From Microbacterium sp. W4I4 (GTDB lineage: Bacteria; Actinomycetota; Actinomycetes; Actinomycetales; Microbacteriaceae): a stretch of DNA of 64,000 bases. A program made the translations under genes and the position numbers. The stretch lies in assembly GCF_030816235.1 (NCBI RefSeq), contig NZ_JAUSXT010000001.1, positions 3,658,001-3,722,000 of the forward strand. The letters run 5' to 3'. Below the pieces are notes generated by a model. That model was not told the origin of the DNA and made no database searches. It saw only the letters and a program-made list of their open reading frames with translations. Positions 1-8,606 of the stretch are shown piece after piece. Within the stretch, counting starts at the first letter, position 1; every line of letters begins with the position of its first letter.

Positions 1-287
1 ACGATCGCCGCGTCGGCGACGTCGCCCTGCGCGAGCGCCGTCAGCACGGCCGAGGCGCCGGTGTCTGATCCGACCAGCACCCGTGGGCCTTCCGGCTGCT
101 CTCCGAGCCAGGCAGCTGCGGCCGCGGCATCCGGACCATCGAACACGCCGACCGTGTACCCGTCCGCGCTGATGCGCAGGCCGAACCGCCGGTAGACGGC
201 TGCCGTCTCATCACGCCCGGCGATCATCGCGAGCGTCCCTCGGACGCGGGCGGCAGGGGTGAAGACGATGGTGGGGTCGGAACTCAT
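1..287 (-). CDS. alpha/beta hydrolase-like protein, N-terminal part
   Basis: Partial gene running off the left edge; about 95 N-terminal residues are visible. The start is followed by a stretch like the first strand and oxyanion region of actinobacterial alpha/beta hydrolases (RGTLAMIAGRDETAAVYRRF). A later GSDTGAS stretch looks like the nucleophile elbow, in a G-S-D-x-G-A form. The ATG at 287 was chosen because GGGA lies just upstream; an in-frame ATG at 296 would add three residues. It is divergent from the importer operon starting at 408 and may act on a related substrate, but that is only inference from position. Confidence 0.6.
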   Translation of the reverse strand, partial: MSSDPTIVFTPAARVRGTLAMIAGRDETAAVYRRFGLRISADGYTVGVFDGPDAAAAAAWLGEQPEGPRVLVGSDTGASAVLTALAQGDVADAAI

Positions 288-370
288 GCGTCCCATCTTC
301 GGCATCCGCACCCCGTCAGGCGCAGGATGTGACGAACTGTTGCGTCACGTGACTCCGCGCTTCAGAACGC

Positions 371-400
371 TTGCAGGCATCCCGTCGCGGCTTCTAGCTT
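371..400 (+). promoter_or_regulatory. candidate leaderless promoter of the importer operon
   Basis: TTGCAG at 371-376 and TAGCTT at 395-400 are separated by 18 nt. The start codon at 408 lies 7 nt beyond the -10 box, so transcription would begin at or next to the ATG. No Shine-Dalgarno sequence precedes the ATG. A GTGAC/GTCAC dyad at 329-333 and 344-348 sits just upstream and could be a regulator site. Confidence 0.55.
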
Positions 401-407
401 CACTGCC

Positions 408-1922
408 ATGACCTCTCACCGCAGACTCCCCGCCCTCGCCGTGCTCGCTGTCGCGTCCCTCGCGATGGCCGGCTGCAGTGCTTCCGCCGGTGCTTCCTCC
501 GCCGACACCACCTCCCTGACCTGGGGCTGGAACCTGCCCACCAGCTGGGATCCGGTCACCTCGACCGCCGGCTGGGACACCCACGCGCTCGCCCTGGTCT
601 ACGACGGACTGACGCAGCTGGACACGAAGGGCGAGGTCGTGCCCGGGCTCGCCGAGAAGTGGGAGTACAGCGCGGACGGCACCGCGATCACCTTCCATCT
701 GCGCCCGGATGCCGAGTTCAGCGACGGCACCGCGGTGGACGCGGAGGCCGTGAAGCAGAACCTCGAGCGGGGCCGCGACCAGGACAACTCCACGCTCGCC
801 GGTCAGCTGCGCATCATCGCCGCGGTCGACGTCGTCGACGCGCACACCGTCACCGTGCACCTGGACCAGGCCGACTACCAGGTGCCGTACCTGTTCGCAG
901 GCAAGACCGGCTTCATCGTGAACCCGACCGCCTTCGACGACGTCGCATCCCTCGCGACCCAGCCCGAGGGCTCCGGCCCCTTCGAACTGACCGAATACGT
1001 GCCGAACGCGCATGCAGACCTGGAGAAGAACGACAAGTACTGGGATGCGGATCACATCTTCATCGACGAGTTCCACGTCGTGCCGGTGACCGACGACGCC
1101 ACGGTGGTCGCAGGAGTCTCCACGGGGCAGTGGGATGTCGCCATCATCCCGCCCTCCCAGGCGCAGGCCGCCGAGACCGCGAACCTGAAGGTCGAGGAGA
1201 TCAAGGCGCTCACCGTGCGGGCGCTGGACGTGAACGGCACAGTGGCTCCCTTCGACGACCATCGGGTGCTGCAGGCGATCAGCCACGCCACAGACCGTCA
1301 GGCACTCATCGATGCGGCCTACTTCGGCAAGGGCACGCCGAACTGGCAGCCTTTTCCCGACGGATACGTCGCTCATGACCCGCAGCTCGACGACCTCTAT
1401 TCGCACGATGTCGCCGCGGCGAAGAAGCTGCTGGCCGAGGCCGGGCATCCTGACGGGCTGAAGATCGACCTGGCCCTGGGCGAAGCCGACGTCGCGCTCG
1501 CCGAGGTGCTGCAGGCGCAGTGGGCCGAGGCCGGCATCGACGTGAAGCTGAACGTGCTGGCGCCGGCGGCGATCTCGCAGAACTACGTGCAGCGCACGCA
1601 CCCGTTCGTGCTCGACAGCTACTCGGGACGCCAATCGCCGCTGCAGGGCCTCGAGGTGCTCTACGGACCCGAGGGCCTGATGAACCTCGGTCGGCAGACG
1701 CCGCAGGAGCTCACGGACGCCATCGACGCGGCCCGTGCGACCCCGACGGATGCGCCCGACTACACCGAGAAGATCCAGCACGCCGTGGAGATCGGCGTGA
1801 CCCAGCAGCCGAACACCTTCCTGTTCAGCTGGCCGCGCATCCTCGCCCACCCGGCGAAGGTGACCGGCATCCGGCACTGGCTCGACGTGCAGCGCTGGGA
1901 AGACGTGAAGGTGAAGGGCTGA
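408..1922 (+). CDS. ABC transporter substrate-binding lipoprotein, peptide/nickel type (SBP_bac_5)
   Basis: Secreted solute receptor of 504 residues, the usual length for family 5 binding proteins. A basic N-terminus, a hydrophobic segment and the lipobox LAMAGC place the lipidated cysteine at residue 23. The mature protein has the family pattern: an early WDP stretch, a DGLTQLD segment, a FHLRPDAEFSDGTAVDAE core and a late GHPDGL segment. It is first in an operon with two permeases, two ATPases and a flavin monooxygenase, with the next gene starting 2 nt later. The ligand cannot be read from sequence. The monooxygenase partner makes a sulfur- or ester-containing organic compound as plausible as a peptide. 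Confidence 0.88.
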   Translation: MTSHRRLPALAVLAVASLAMAGCSASAGASSADTTSLTWGWNLPTSWDPVTSTAGWDTHALALVYDGLTQLDTKGEVVPGLAEKWEYSADGTAITFHLRPDAEFSDGTAVDAEAVKQNLERGRDQDNSTLAGQLRIIAAVDVVDAHTVTVHLDQADYQVPYLFAGKTGFIVNPTAFDDVASLATQPEGSGPFELTEYVPNAHADLEKNDKYWDADHIFIDEFHVVPVTDDATVVAGVSTGQWDVAIIPPSQAQAAETANLKVEEIKALTVRALDVNGTVAPFDDHRVLQAISHATDRQALIDAAYFGKGTPNWQPFPDGYVAHDPQLDDLYSHDVAAAKKLLAEAGHPDGLKIDLALGEADVALAEVLQAQWAEAGIDVKLNVLAPAAISQNYVQRTHPFVLDSYSGRQSPLQGLEVLYGPEGLMNLGRQTPQELTDAIDAARATPTDAPDYTEKIQHAVEIGVTQQPNTFLFSWPRILAHPAKVTGIRHWLDVQRWEDVKVKG

Positions 1923-1924
1923 GC

Positions 1925-2974
1925 GTGAGCGTCGTCGCCGACGCGGGCTCCGCGCAGGCGGAGTCCCGGACGTCGGAGGATGCCGCCGCCGGCGGCCTCC
2001 AGGCTGCTCCGCATCCGCTGCGGCCCGTCGCGGGACGGGTGCTCGCCACGCTCGGCACCGCCGCGACCGTCTTCGTCCTCGCCACCTTCGCGACCTTCGC
2101 GCTGGGCGCGGCGTCCGGATCGAATCCGGCCGCCGTCGCCCTGGGCGAAGTCGCCACCCAGGCGGACATCGACCGGCTGAACCACCTGTTCGGGCTGGAT
2201 CGTCCCTTCCTGGTGCGCTATCTGGACTGGCTGGGCTCCGCCCTCACGGGTGATCTCGGCACCAGTTGGTTCACCACCATCCCGGTCTCCGACAGCATCG
2301 CCCAGGCGTTCCCGGTCAGCCTCTCGATCGCCACGGGAGCGACCCTGTGCGCGCTGCTGGGCGGAACGGGACTGGGCATCCTCGCGGCCGTCACCCGGGG
2401 CGGCATCGTCGACCGACTGGTCACGGTGCTCAGCAGCATCGCGACCACCGTTCCGGCCTTCGTCGTCGCGATCGCCCTGATCCTGGTGTTCGGCTACGCG
2501 ATCCCGCTGTTCCCCGTCGCCGGCTACGTGCCGCCGGAGAGGGACATCGGAGCCTGGCTGACCTGCCTGGTGCTGCCGTCGGTGGCCCTCAGCCTCGACG
2601 CCGGAGCCGACATCGCCCGCCAGCTGCGCACCTCGCTGGTGGGCGCCCTCACCGAGAACTATGTGATCGGTGCGCGGGTGCACGGCCTCGGCCCCGTGCG
2701 GATCGTGTTCCGCCATGCGCTGCCGAACGCCACCGCGCCCGCGCTCAGCGCACTCGGCGTGCACGTGCCGCGCCTGGTCGGCGGCGCCGTCATCACCGAG
2801 GTGATCTTCGGGATGCCGGGGCTCGGCCGCCTCGCCAACGCCTCCGCGCTGCAGGGAGACGTGCCCGTCGTGCAGGGCGTGCTGCTCGTCGCGATCGTCG
2901 TCGTGGTGATCTCCGGCATCGTGATCAATCTCATCATCCGCCGCAGCTCCGGTACGGACAGGAGCGCCGCATGA
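1925..2974 (+). CDS. ABC transporter permease, DppB-like
   Basis: Inner-membrane permease of 349 residues, usual for DppB/OppB. The GTG start at 1925 follows the upstream stop by 2 nt and leaves a soluble N-terminus of about 45 residues, longer and more Ala/Ser-rich than usual. The family features that follow are the first helix near residue 50, the periplasmic FGLDRPFLVRYLDWL segment and the cytoplasmic ATPase-contact loop GARVHGLGPVRIVFRHALPNA near residue 250. It overlaps the next gene by 4 nt (ATGA), showing translational coupling. It should pair with the DppC-like permease to form the channel. Confidence 0.9.
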   Translation: MSVVADAGSAQAESRTSEDAAAGGLQAAPHPLRPVAGRVLATLGTAATVFVLATFATFALGAASGSNPAAVALGEVATQADIDRLNHLFGLDRPFLVRYLDWLGSALTGDLGTSWFTTIPVSDSIAQAFPVSLSIATGATLCALLGGTGLGILAAVTRGGIVDRLVTVLSSIATTVPAFVVAIALILVFGYAIPLFPVAGYVPPERDIGAWLTCLVLPSVALSLDAGADIARQLRTSLVGALTENYVIGARVHGLGPVRIVFRHALPNATAPALSALGVHVPRLVGGAVITEVIFGMPGLGRLANASALQGDVPVVQGVLLVAIVVVVISGIVINLIIRRSSGTDRSAA

Positions 2975-3846
2975 CCCGCACACCGCGCGCCGACGGCGGC
3001 GCCTGGACCGTCCGCCTGGCCCTCGTGCTCGTCGCAATCGTCGCCGTGCTCGCCGTCGCCGGACCTGCGCTCGCGCCGCTCGATCCACTCGCGCAGGACA
3101 CCGGGCACCTTCTGCAGGGGACGACGTCCGCGCACCTGCTCGGCACCGACTACCTCGGACGGGACGTGCTCTCCCGGCTGCTGGCCGGGGCGCCCGCCTC
3201 GCTGCTGAGTGCGCTCGCCGCGGCGCTGATCGGACTCGTGGTCGGCGCGCTCCCCGGCGCGCTCAGCGCGTTCCTCCCGCGGGTCGGCGAGTGGCTGGCG
3301 CTGCGCGTCGTGGACGCCCTGCTCGCGCTGCCGTTCATCCTGTTCGCGATCGTCTTCGCCGCTCTGCTGGGCAACGGACTCGTGCAGGCGACGACGGCGA
3401 TCGGTCTGCTGATCGCCCCCGGATTCTTCCGGGTGTCGCGAGCCGCGACGCTGCGCGTGCGCGATGCGCAGTACGTCGAGGCGGCGACCCTGCTCGGTGC
3501 CTCCGCCTGGTGGGTGCTGGGCCGGCACGTGTGGCGTCAGGTCGCGCCGACGCTCGTGGTCGCCTCCATCAACGCCCTGGGATCCGCGCTGCTCGCGGTC
3601 GCCTCGCTGACGTTCCTCGGCATCGGGGTGCAGCCGCCTGCGCCCACCTGGGGCGGCATGCTGGCCAGCGACCTGGGCTATCTCGCCCAGCGTCCCGAGG
3701 GGCCGCTGGCGCCGGCACTGGCGATCGTGTTCACCGTCGGAGCGCTGAACCTGCTCGCCGATGCCGTGCGCGATCGGATCGGCGGGGTCGCCACCCGCCC
3801 CGCACGTTCACGCGCCGCCGCACGGAAGGAGTCCGTCCATGTCTGA
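2971..3846 (+). CDS. ABC transporter permease, DppC-like
   Basis: Second channel subunit, 291 residues. It begins with a single N-terminal helix, then the DppC hallmark LGTDYLGRDVLSRLL near residue 55, then five further helices. The ATPase-contact loop is EAATLLGASAWWVLGRHVWRQ near residue 170, followed by the typical FLGIGVQPPAPTWGGML segment. The start is the ATG overlapping the previous stop, and its own stop overlaps the next gene by 8 nt. Confidence 0.9.
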   Translation: MTRTPRADGGAWTVRLALVLVAIVAVLAVAGPALAPLDPLAQDTGHLLQGTTSAHLLGTDYLGRDVLSRLLAGAPASLLSALAAALIGLVVGALPGALSAFLPRVGEWLALRVVDALLALPFILFAIVFAALLGNGLVQATTAIGLLIAPGFFRVSRAATLRVRDAQYVEAATLLGASAWWVLGRHVWRQVAPTLVVASINALGSALLAVASLTFLGIGVQPPAPTWGGMLASDLGYLAQRPEGPLAPALAIVFTVGALNLLADAVRDRIGGVATRPARSRAAARKESVHV

Positions 3847-4798
3847 GCCGACCCTGCAGGATCTGAGCCGGGATTCTGCGCCGATTCTGCAGGACGAACG
3901 CGCTTCTGAAGGACGATCTGCTGCAGATTCGCCTTCAGAAGCGCCATCGTCCTCCATTCCGCACCCGTTCAACCCCTCCTTCGACGAGGGCTCCGTCGCA
4001 CGTCCCGCCATCGCGGCCGTCGACCGTCTGGTGCTTACCGCAGCCGACGGCACCGAGCTCGTCCACGGCGTCTCGCTCGCGGTGCGCCGAGGCGAGGCGC
4101 TGGGCGTGGTGGGGGAGTCCGGCAGCGGCAAGACCCTCACCTGCCGGGCGCTGCTCGGCATCCTGCCTCCCGGTGTCTCGGTGACCGGCGGGACGGTGCA
4201 GGTCGACGGGCGCGACCTCACCGCGTCATCCGAGAAGGACTGGCGCTCCGTGCGCGGCACCCGCATCGGCGCCGTGTTCCAGGACCCCGCGTCGTATCTC
4301 AACCCCGCCATCCCGGTGGGCGCACAGCTCGCGGAGACGCTGCGAGTGACCGCCGGGGTGCCGCGCGCCCAGGCGAAGCAGCGCGCCCGTGAGCTGCTGG
4401 ACGACCTCGGCATCCGCCGCGTGGATCTCGTGCTGCGCCAGCGCGTAGCCGAGCTGTCGGGAGGGATGCTGCAGCGGGTGCTGATCGCGATGGCGCTCGC
4501 CGCGGACCCCGCCGTGCTCATCGCCGATGAGGCGACCACGGCCCTGGACGTGACCGTGCAGGCGGAGCTGCTCGAGCTGCTGGCCCGTCTGCGGCGCGAG
4601 CGCGGACTCGCCCTGATCCTCGTCTCGCACGACCTCGCGGTCGTCGCCCAGGTGTGCGAGAGCGTGCTGGTGTTCCGCGACGGTCTGGTCGTGGAGGGCG
4701 GAGCGACATCTCGCGTGCTGCGCGCCCCCGGGCATCCGTACACCCGTTCGCTGGTGTCGGCGCATGCCGCCTACGGGCTGGAGAGGTTCCTGCGATGA
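3839..4798 (+). CDS. ABC transporter ATPase, DppD-like, with unusual N-terminal extension
   Basis: Cytoplasmic ATPase of 319 residues powering the importer. Walker A GESGSGKT is at about 92-99, the signature LSGGMLQR near 205 and the Walker B aspartate in LIADEAT near 228. The C-terminus ends in HPYTRSLVSAH as in peptide-importer ATPases, but is shorter than DppD/OppD forms with a full oligopeptide C-terminal domain. About 60 residues of Ser/Asp/Pro-rich sequence precede the ABC core. The DNA coding for roughly residues 6-38 is a nested palindrome (3853-3952), so this extension looks like an in-frame insertion. It overlaps the next gene by 4 nt. Confidence 0.88.
   Translation: MSEPTLQDLSRDSAPILQDERASEGRSAADSPSEAPSSSIPHPFNPSFDEGSVARPAIAAVDRLVLTAADGTELVHGVSLAVRRGEALGVVGESGSGKTLTCRALLGILPPGVSVTGGTVQVDGRDLTASSEKDWRSVRGTRIGAVFQDPASYLNPAIPVGAQLAETLRVTAGVPRAQAKQRARELLDDLGIRRVDLVLRQRVAELSGGMLQRVLIAMALAADPAVLIADEATTALDVTVQAELLELLARLRRERGLALILVSHDLAVVAQVCESVLVFRDGLVVEGGATSRVLRAPGHPYTRSLVSAHAAYGLERFLR
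3853..3952. repeat. nested palindromic element inside the dppD-like coding sequence
   Basis: Two 21-nt arms at 3892-3912 and 3932-3952 are reverse complements apart from two positions, with a core of GCGCTTCTGAAGG facing CCTTCAGAAGCGC. The 19-nt loop itself carries ATCTGCtGCAGAT at 3916-3928. A second inverted pair, CCTGCAGGATC at 3853-3863 and GATTCTGCAGG at 3883-3893, sits just upstream. The whole block is translated without a stop. Confidence 0.75.
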
Positions 4799-5595
4799 CA
4801 CTCCTCGAACTGCGTGACCTCACCGTCGACTACGGCCGCGTACGGGTGCTCGACGCGCTGTCGCTGAGCCTGCGCGCAGGACAAGTGGTGGGCGTGGTCG
4901 GCGAGTCCGGATCGGGCAAGACCACGCTCGCGAAGGCCGTGCTGCGCACGGTGGACTCCAGCGCCGGTCAGGTGCTGGTCGACGGCCATGACATCACCCG
5001 GCTGCGAGGTGCTGCGCTGCGGCGCTGGCGCCGTTCGGGAACCGTCCAGTACGTGTTCCAGGATCCGCTGCGTTCGCTGGATCCCGGCATCCGCATCGCG
5101 GAATCGATCGCGGAAGGTCTGCGCATCTCGCGCGTGCCGGCGGCTGTCGCCCGCGAGCGCGTCGAGTCCGCGGTGCAGGCCGTCGGTCTGGGGACCGAGC
5201 TGCTCGATCGGCTTCCGTCCGGGCTCAGCGGCGGGCAGCGACAGCGGGCCGCCATCGCCCGCGCGCTGGTCGTCGAACCGCGCCTGCTTGTGCTCGACGA
5301 GCCGGTCAGCGCGCTCGATGCAGCCAGCCGCGACAGGGTCGTGCAGGCGCTCATCGCGCTGCGGCGCAGTCGCGGCGAGCAGCTCGGGATGCTCGTCATC
5401 TCGCACGACATCGGCTCGCTGGCCGCGATGAGTGACCGCCTGGTCGTGCTGCACCGCGGGCGCATCGTCGAGGACGGTCTCACGCGGCAGATCGTCGCGG
5501 ACCCTCAGCATCCGTACACCCGCCGTCTCATCGAGTCGGTCCCCGTGATCGACATCCGCTTTCCCAACCGACCCGCACCCCTCGCAAGGAGCTGA
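4795..5595 (+). CDS. ABC transporter ATPase, DppF-like
   Basis: Second ATPase of the importer, 266 residues. Walker A GESGSGKT is at 36-43, Q-loop FQDPLRSLDP near 85, signature LSGGQRQR near 142, Walker B LLVLDEPVSALD near 162 and switch histidine in ISHD near 202. DppD- and DppF-like subunits normally act as a heterodimer. The start ATG overlaps the upstream stop (ATGA). The next gene follows after 1 nt, so the monooxygenase is in the same transcript. Confidence 0.9.
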   Translation: MTLLELRDLTVDYGRVRVLDALSLSLRAGQVVGVVGESGSGKTTLAKAVLRTVDSSAGQVLVDGHDITRLRGAALRRWRRSGTVQYVFQDPLRSLDPGIRIAESIAEGLRISRVPAAVARERVESAVQAVGLGTELLDRLPSGLSGGQRQRAAIARALVVEPRLLVLDEPVSALDAASRDRVVQALIALRRSRGEQLGMLVISHDIGSLAAMSDRLVVLHRGRIVEDGLTRQIVADPQHPYTRRLIESVPVIDIRFPNRPAPLARS

Positions 5596-5596
5596 C

Positions 5597-6730
5597 ATGC
5601 CCATCGAACTGCTCGGAATGATCGCCACGACCGCCGGCTCGGAGACGAAAGCCGTGGACGGGCCGGTCGTCGACCCGGCCTATGTGAAGGAGTTCTCGCG
5701 GGCTCACGAGAATGCCGGCTTCGACCGCGTCCTCATCGGGTACAGCGCCAGCTCGCCGGACGGGTTCGCGGTCGCCGCGGCAGCCCTGCATGCGACGGAC
5801 GAGCTCAAGGTGCTCATCGCGCACCGCCCCGGATTCGTCGCCCCGACGCTCGTCGCCCGCAAGCTCGCGACCCTCGATCACCTCACCGGCGGAGGACGCG
5901 TCGCGATCCACCACATCTCCGGGGGCAGTGAGGCCGACCAGCGCCGCGACGGCGATTTCAGCGAGAAGGGCGACCGCTACCGGCGCACCGGGGAGTTCAT
6001 CGACGTGCTGCGCCGCACCCTGACCTCGGAGGACCCGTTCGACTACGAGGGCGAGTTCTACCGCTTCGAAGGCGCGTACTCTGCCGTCAAGCCCGCGACG
6101 GATGCCGGCATCCCGATCTTCTTCGGCGGGTTGTCCGAGGGCGCGGTCGAGGTGGGAGCCAACGGCGCCGACGTGTACATGCTCTTCGGCGAACCGCTGG
6201 CCGACGTCGCCGAGCACGTCCGCACGATCCGTGCCGCCGCGGCGAAGGCCGGACGGCACGTGGAGTTCAGCCTCTCGACACGGCCCATCATCGCCGACAC
6301 CGAGGAGGAGGCGTGGGCGAAGGCGGACCGCATCTACGCCGAAGCCGCAGCGCTGAAGTCCGGGGCCGCGTCGGGGGAGACCCTCGCCTTCGCTCGCGCG
6401 GCGGGGCCCGAGAAGACGTCCCTGTCGGCCGATCTGCTGCAGAAGCACGCGCAGCGCGGCGACGTGCACGACGAGCGGCTCTGGCTGGGCATCACCAAGC
6501 TGATGGGGCCCGCCGGGAACTCGACGGCGCCGGTCGGAACCCCGGCGCAGGTCGCGGAGGCGCTGCTGAAGTACTACGACCTCGGCGTGACGCGCTTCCT
6601 CATCCGCGGGTTCGACCCGCTGGGCGACGTGCGCGACTGGGGCCGCGAGCTCATCCCGCTGCTGCGCGAGGGCGCCCGACTGCGCGATGAGGCCGCACAG
6701 GAGGCCGCCGCCGAGGAGAGCGCCGCCTGA
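5597..6730 (+). CDS. LLM-class flavin-dependent monooxygenase (SsuD/SfnG-like)
   Basis: Predicted FMNH2-using monooxygenase of the luciferase-like TIM-barrel class, 377 residues, close to alkanesulfonate monooxygenase in length. Characteristic segments are LKVLIAHRPGFVAPTLVARKLATLDHLTGGR-like strand 3 near residues 73-105, HHISGGSEADQRRDGD, and the RRTGEFIDVLRRTLT and YEGEFYRFE pair near 135-160. AAGGAG precedes the ATG by 6 nt. As last gene of the importer operon it probably oxidises the imported compound. Reduced FMN could come from the reductase at 14956. The substrate is unknown; sulfonates, sulfones or other organic compounds are candidates. Confidence 0.85.
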   Translation: MPIELLGMIATTAGSETKAVDGPVVDPAYVKEFSRAHENAGFDRVLIGYSASSPDGFAVAAAALHATDELKVLIAHRPGFVAPTLVARKLATLDHLTGGGRVAIHHISGGSEADQRRDGDFSEKGDRYRRTGEFIDVLRRTLTSEDPFDYEGEFYRFEGAYSAVKPATDAGIPIFFGGLSEGAVEVGANGADVYMLFGEPLADVAEHVRTIRAAAAKAGRHVEFSLSTRPIIADTEEEAWAKADRIYAEAAALKSGAASGETLAFARAAGPEKTSLSADLLQKHAQRGDVHDERLWLGITKLMGPAGNSTAPVGTPAQVAEALLKYYDLGVTRFLIRGFDPLGDVRDWGRELIPLLREGARLRDEAAQEAAAEESAA

Positions 6731-6742
6731 CCCGCCCCGCAG

Positions 6743-6814
6743 AAGCCCGTCTATTTGTGCCCAACGCGCCGGTAACGGCCGAATCGCGCGCGTTGCGCAC
6801 AAATAGACGGGCTT
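6743..6814. terminator. long inverted repeat between convergent genes, candidate bidirectional terminator
   Basis: Arms of 27 nt at 6743-6769 and 6788-6814 match at 26 of 27 positions around an 18-nt loop. Each arm contains AGCCCGTCTATTTGTGC or its complement. It fills the gap between two convergent genes ending at 6730 and 6825. No T-tract follows, so a mobile palindromic repeat is an alternative reading. Confidence 0.6.
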
Positions 6815-6824
6815 GAGACCGGGT

Positions 6825-7859
6825 TCACTTCTTCGCGAGCAGCCTCTCCACCCGCGGCTTGACCTCGGTGGCCAGCAGCGAGATCGACTCCAGCAGGTGC
6901 TCCTGCGGCAGCCCGCCGATGTCCATCTGCAGGAAGTGCCGCATGTGCCCCAGGTATCCGTGCAGGTGGACGATGCGGTCCGCGACGTCGTCCGGGTCCC
7001 CCACGTAGTAGGCGCCCGGCGCGTGCGCCTGAGCGAGGTAGTCGTCATCGCTCGGGGTCGCCCAGCCACGCTGCTCGGCCATCAACTCGTTCATGTTGCG
7101 CCATCCCGGATAGAACCGCTCGAGCGCTTCCTTCTTGGTGGGGGCGATGAGGCCGAGCCCCGCGACGGACACCTTGATCTCCGGACCCGTGTGCCCGGCC
7201 TGCGCGGCGCTGGCCCGGTAGAGCTCGGCGAGCGGCGCGAATCGGTGCGGCGCCCCGCCGATGATCCCGTAGCTGATCGGCAGTCCCAGGCGACCCGCGC
7301 GCGCGGACGACGGCGCGCTGCCACCGGTGCCCAGCCAGATCGGCAGAGATCCGTTCACCGGACGCGGCACCACGGCGAGGTCCTCGATATCCGACCTCAC
7401 CGTCCCATGCCAGGTCACGCGCTCGGAGGCATTGATCTTGAGGAGCAGGTCGAGCTTCTCCTCGTACAGACGGTCGTAGTCGCGCAGGTCGTAGCCGAAC
7501 AGCGGGAACGACTCGACGGACGACCCGCGGCCTGCGGTGATCTCCACCCGTCCTCCCGAGATCACGTCGGCGGTGGCGAACTGCTGGAACACCCGGACGG
7601 GGTCGTCGGTGCTGAGCACGCTGACCCCGGAGCCGAGGCGGATGCGGGACGTCGCGCCGGCGGCGGCCGCGATCATCGAGCCCGGGGAGGATGCCGGCAT
7701 CTCGTGGGTGTGGTGCTCGCCGACGGCGAAGTAGTCGAGCCCCACCGTGTCGGCGTGCACGATCGCCGCGAAGAGGTTGGCGATCGCCTCGGGAGTCGAA
7801 CGAAGCGTGCCGTCCGGGTCGCGAGGGGTGTCGCCGAAGCTGTAGGCGCCCAGTTCCAT
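6825..7859 (-). CDS. LLM-class flavin-dependent oxidoreductase
   Basis: Luciferase-like TIM-barrel protein, 344 residues. Visible family features are GLDYFAVGEHHTHEMPASSP near residues 40-60, GSGVSVLSTDDPVRVFQQFATADVISGGR near 78-105, an AGRGSS turn and the C-terminal GDPDDVADRI stretch that positions the flavin. AGGAGAAA lies 5 nt before the ATG. It is the second gene of a two-gene unit after the F420-reductase-like protein (30-nt gap), divergent from an HxlR regulator. Whether it uses FMN or F420 is not settled; the neighbouring reductase fold makes F420 worth considering. Confidence 0.83.
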   Translation of the reverse strand: MELGAYSFGDTPRDPDGTLRSTPEAIANLFAAIVHADTVGLDYFAVGEHHTHEMPASSPGSMIAAAAGATSRIRLGSGVSVLSTDDPVRVFQQFATADVISGGRVEITAGRGSSVESFPLFGYDLRDYDRLYEEKLDLLLKINASERVTWHGTVRSDIEDLAVVPRPVNGSLPIWLGTGGSAPSSARAGRLGLPISYGIIGGAPHRFAPLAELYRASAAQAGHTGPEIKVSVAGLGLIAPTKKEALERFYPGWRNMNELMAEQRGWATPSDDDYLAQAHAPGAYYVGDPDDVADRIVHLHGYLGHMRHFLQMDIGGLPQEHLLESISLLATEVKPRVERLLAKK

Positions 7860-7889
7860 GGTTTTCTCCTGTGTTGTCGAAGGTCGGTG

Positions 7890-8531
7890 TCAGAGCGCGA
7901 GCTCGACGGCCGGAAGGGTCGCCTCGAGCTGCTCTCTGGTCAGGCTGCTGGTGAAGATCCGGGTGCCGGGGCCGAAGAATCGGCCATGATCGAGCGGACC
8001 GGCGTAAACCGCGTCGAAGCCGAACCCGTCGAGCATCTCCGCGACCAGCTCCGCGGCTGCCTCGTCGTCACTCGCGATCGCGAGTGCCCGCCTGTCGGGC
8101 GTGTCCGCCGCTGTGCCGTGCTCCTCGAGATCGTGGTAGCCGATGTGGTTGAGGGACTTCACGAGCCGTGAGCGGTCGAAGTGCTGCGCGACGATCTCGC
8201 TCGTGCGGGTGTCATCACGGTCGGGGTCGTCGCTGGAGCCGTCGACGGGCGTCCACCAGTTCATGGCATCGATGACCACCTTGCCGGCGAGGGGCGCGGG
8301 ATCCACGGAACGATGCTTGTGCAGCGGAACGGCGAGCACGATGATGTCCGCCGCGAGGCTGGCCTCGGCCGCCGTCATCGCCACCGCGCCGGGCATGACG
8401 ATGTCCGCGAGCAGGGCGATGTCTTCCGCCGGCCCGGAGCCGGCGACCAGGACGTCGTAGCCTGCGCGCATCGCGGTGCGGGCCACCGCCGATCCGACTC
8501 GCCCGACTCCCAGAACTGCGATCCTCGTCAC
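7890..8531 (-). CDS. NADPH-dependent F420 reductase-like NAD(P)-binding protein
   Basis: Rossmann-fold protein of 213 residues. The N-terminus has the dinucleotide motif GVGRVGSA, and VLAVPLHK and KVVIDAMNWW match the NADP_F420 oxidoreductase family. The GTG at 8531 was chosen because AGAGAGGTG lies 5-13 nt upstream and it begins directly at the Rossmann strand; an upstream ATG at 8594 would overlap the regulatory region. It heads the transcript that continues into the LLM oxidoreductase. It may reduce a flavin-type cofactor with NADPH or act as an uncharacterised reductase. Confidence 0.75.
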   Translation of the reverse strand: MTRIAVLGVGRVGSAVARTAMRAGYDVLVAGSGPAEDIALLADIVMPGAVAMTAAEASLAADIIVLAVPLHKHRSVDPAPLAGKVVIDAMNWWTPVDGSSDDPDRDDTRTSEIVAQHFDRSRLVKSLNHIGYHDLEEHGTAADTPDRRALAIASDDEAAAELVAEMLDGFGFDAVYAGPLDHGRFFGPGTRIFTSSLTREQLEATLPAVELAL

Positions 8532-8606
8532 TTCGGCACCTCTCTCGTATCGGCCTGTCCCTCCAGCGTGCAGGACGGAGCTCAGCGCCGCCAACCGGTG
8601 GTAATC

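Noticed and set aside
345..1877. A 510-codon minus-strand frame over the binding-protein gene
   Set aside because: It shadows a gene with a lipobox and full family similarity. It shows no domain features of its own.
5528..7069. A 513-codon minus-strand frame across the first LLM gene
   Set aside because: It crosses the long inverted repeat and two real genes and has no recognisable motif. It is a GC-driven shadow.
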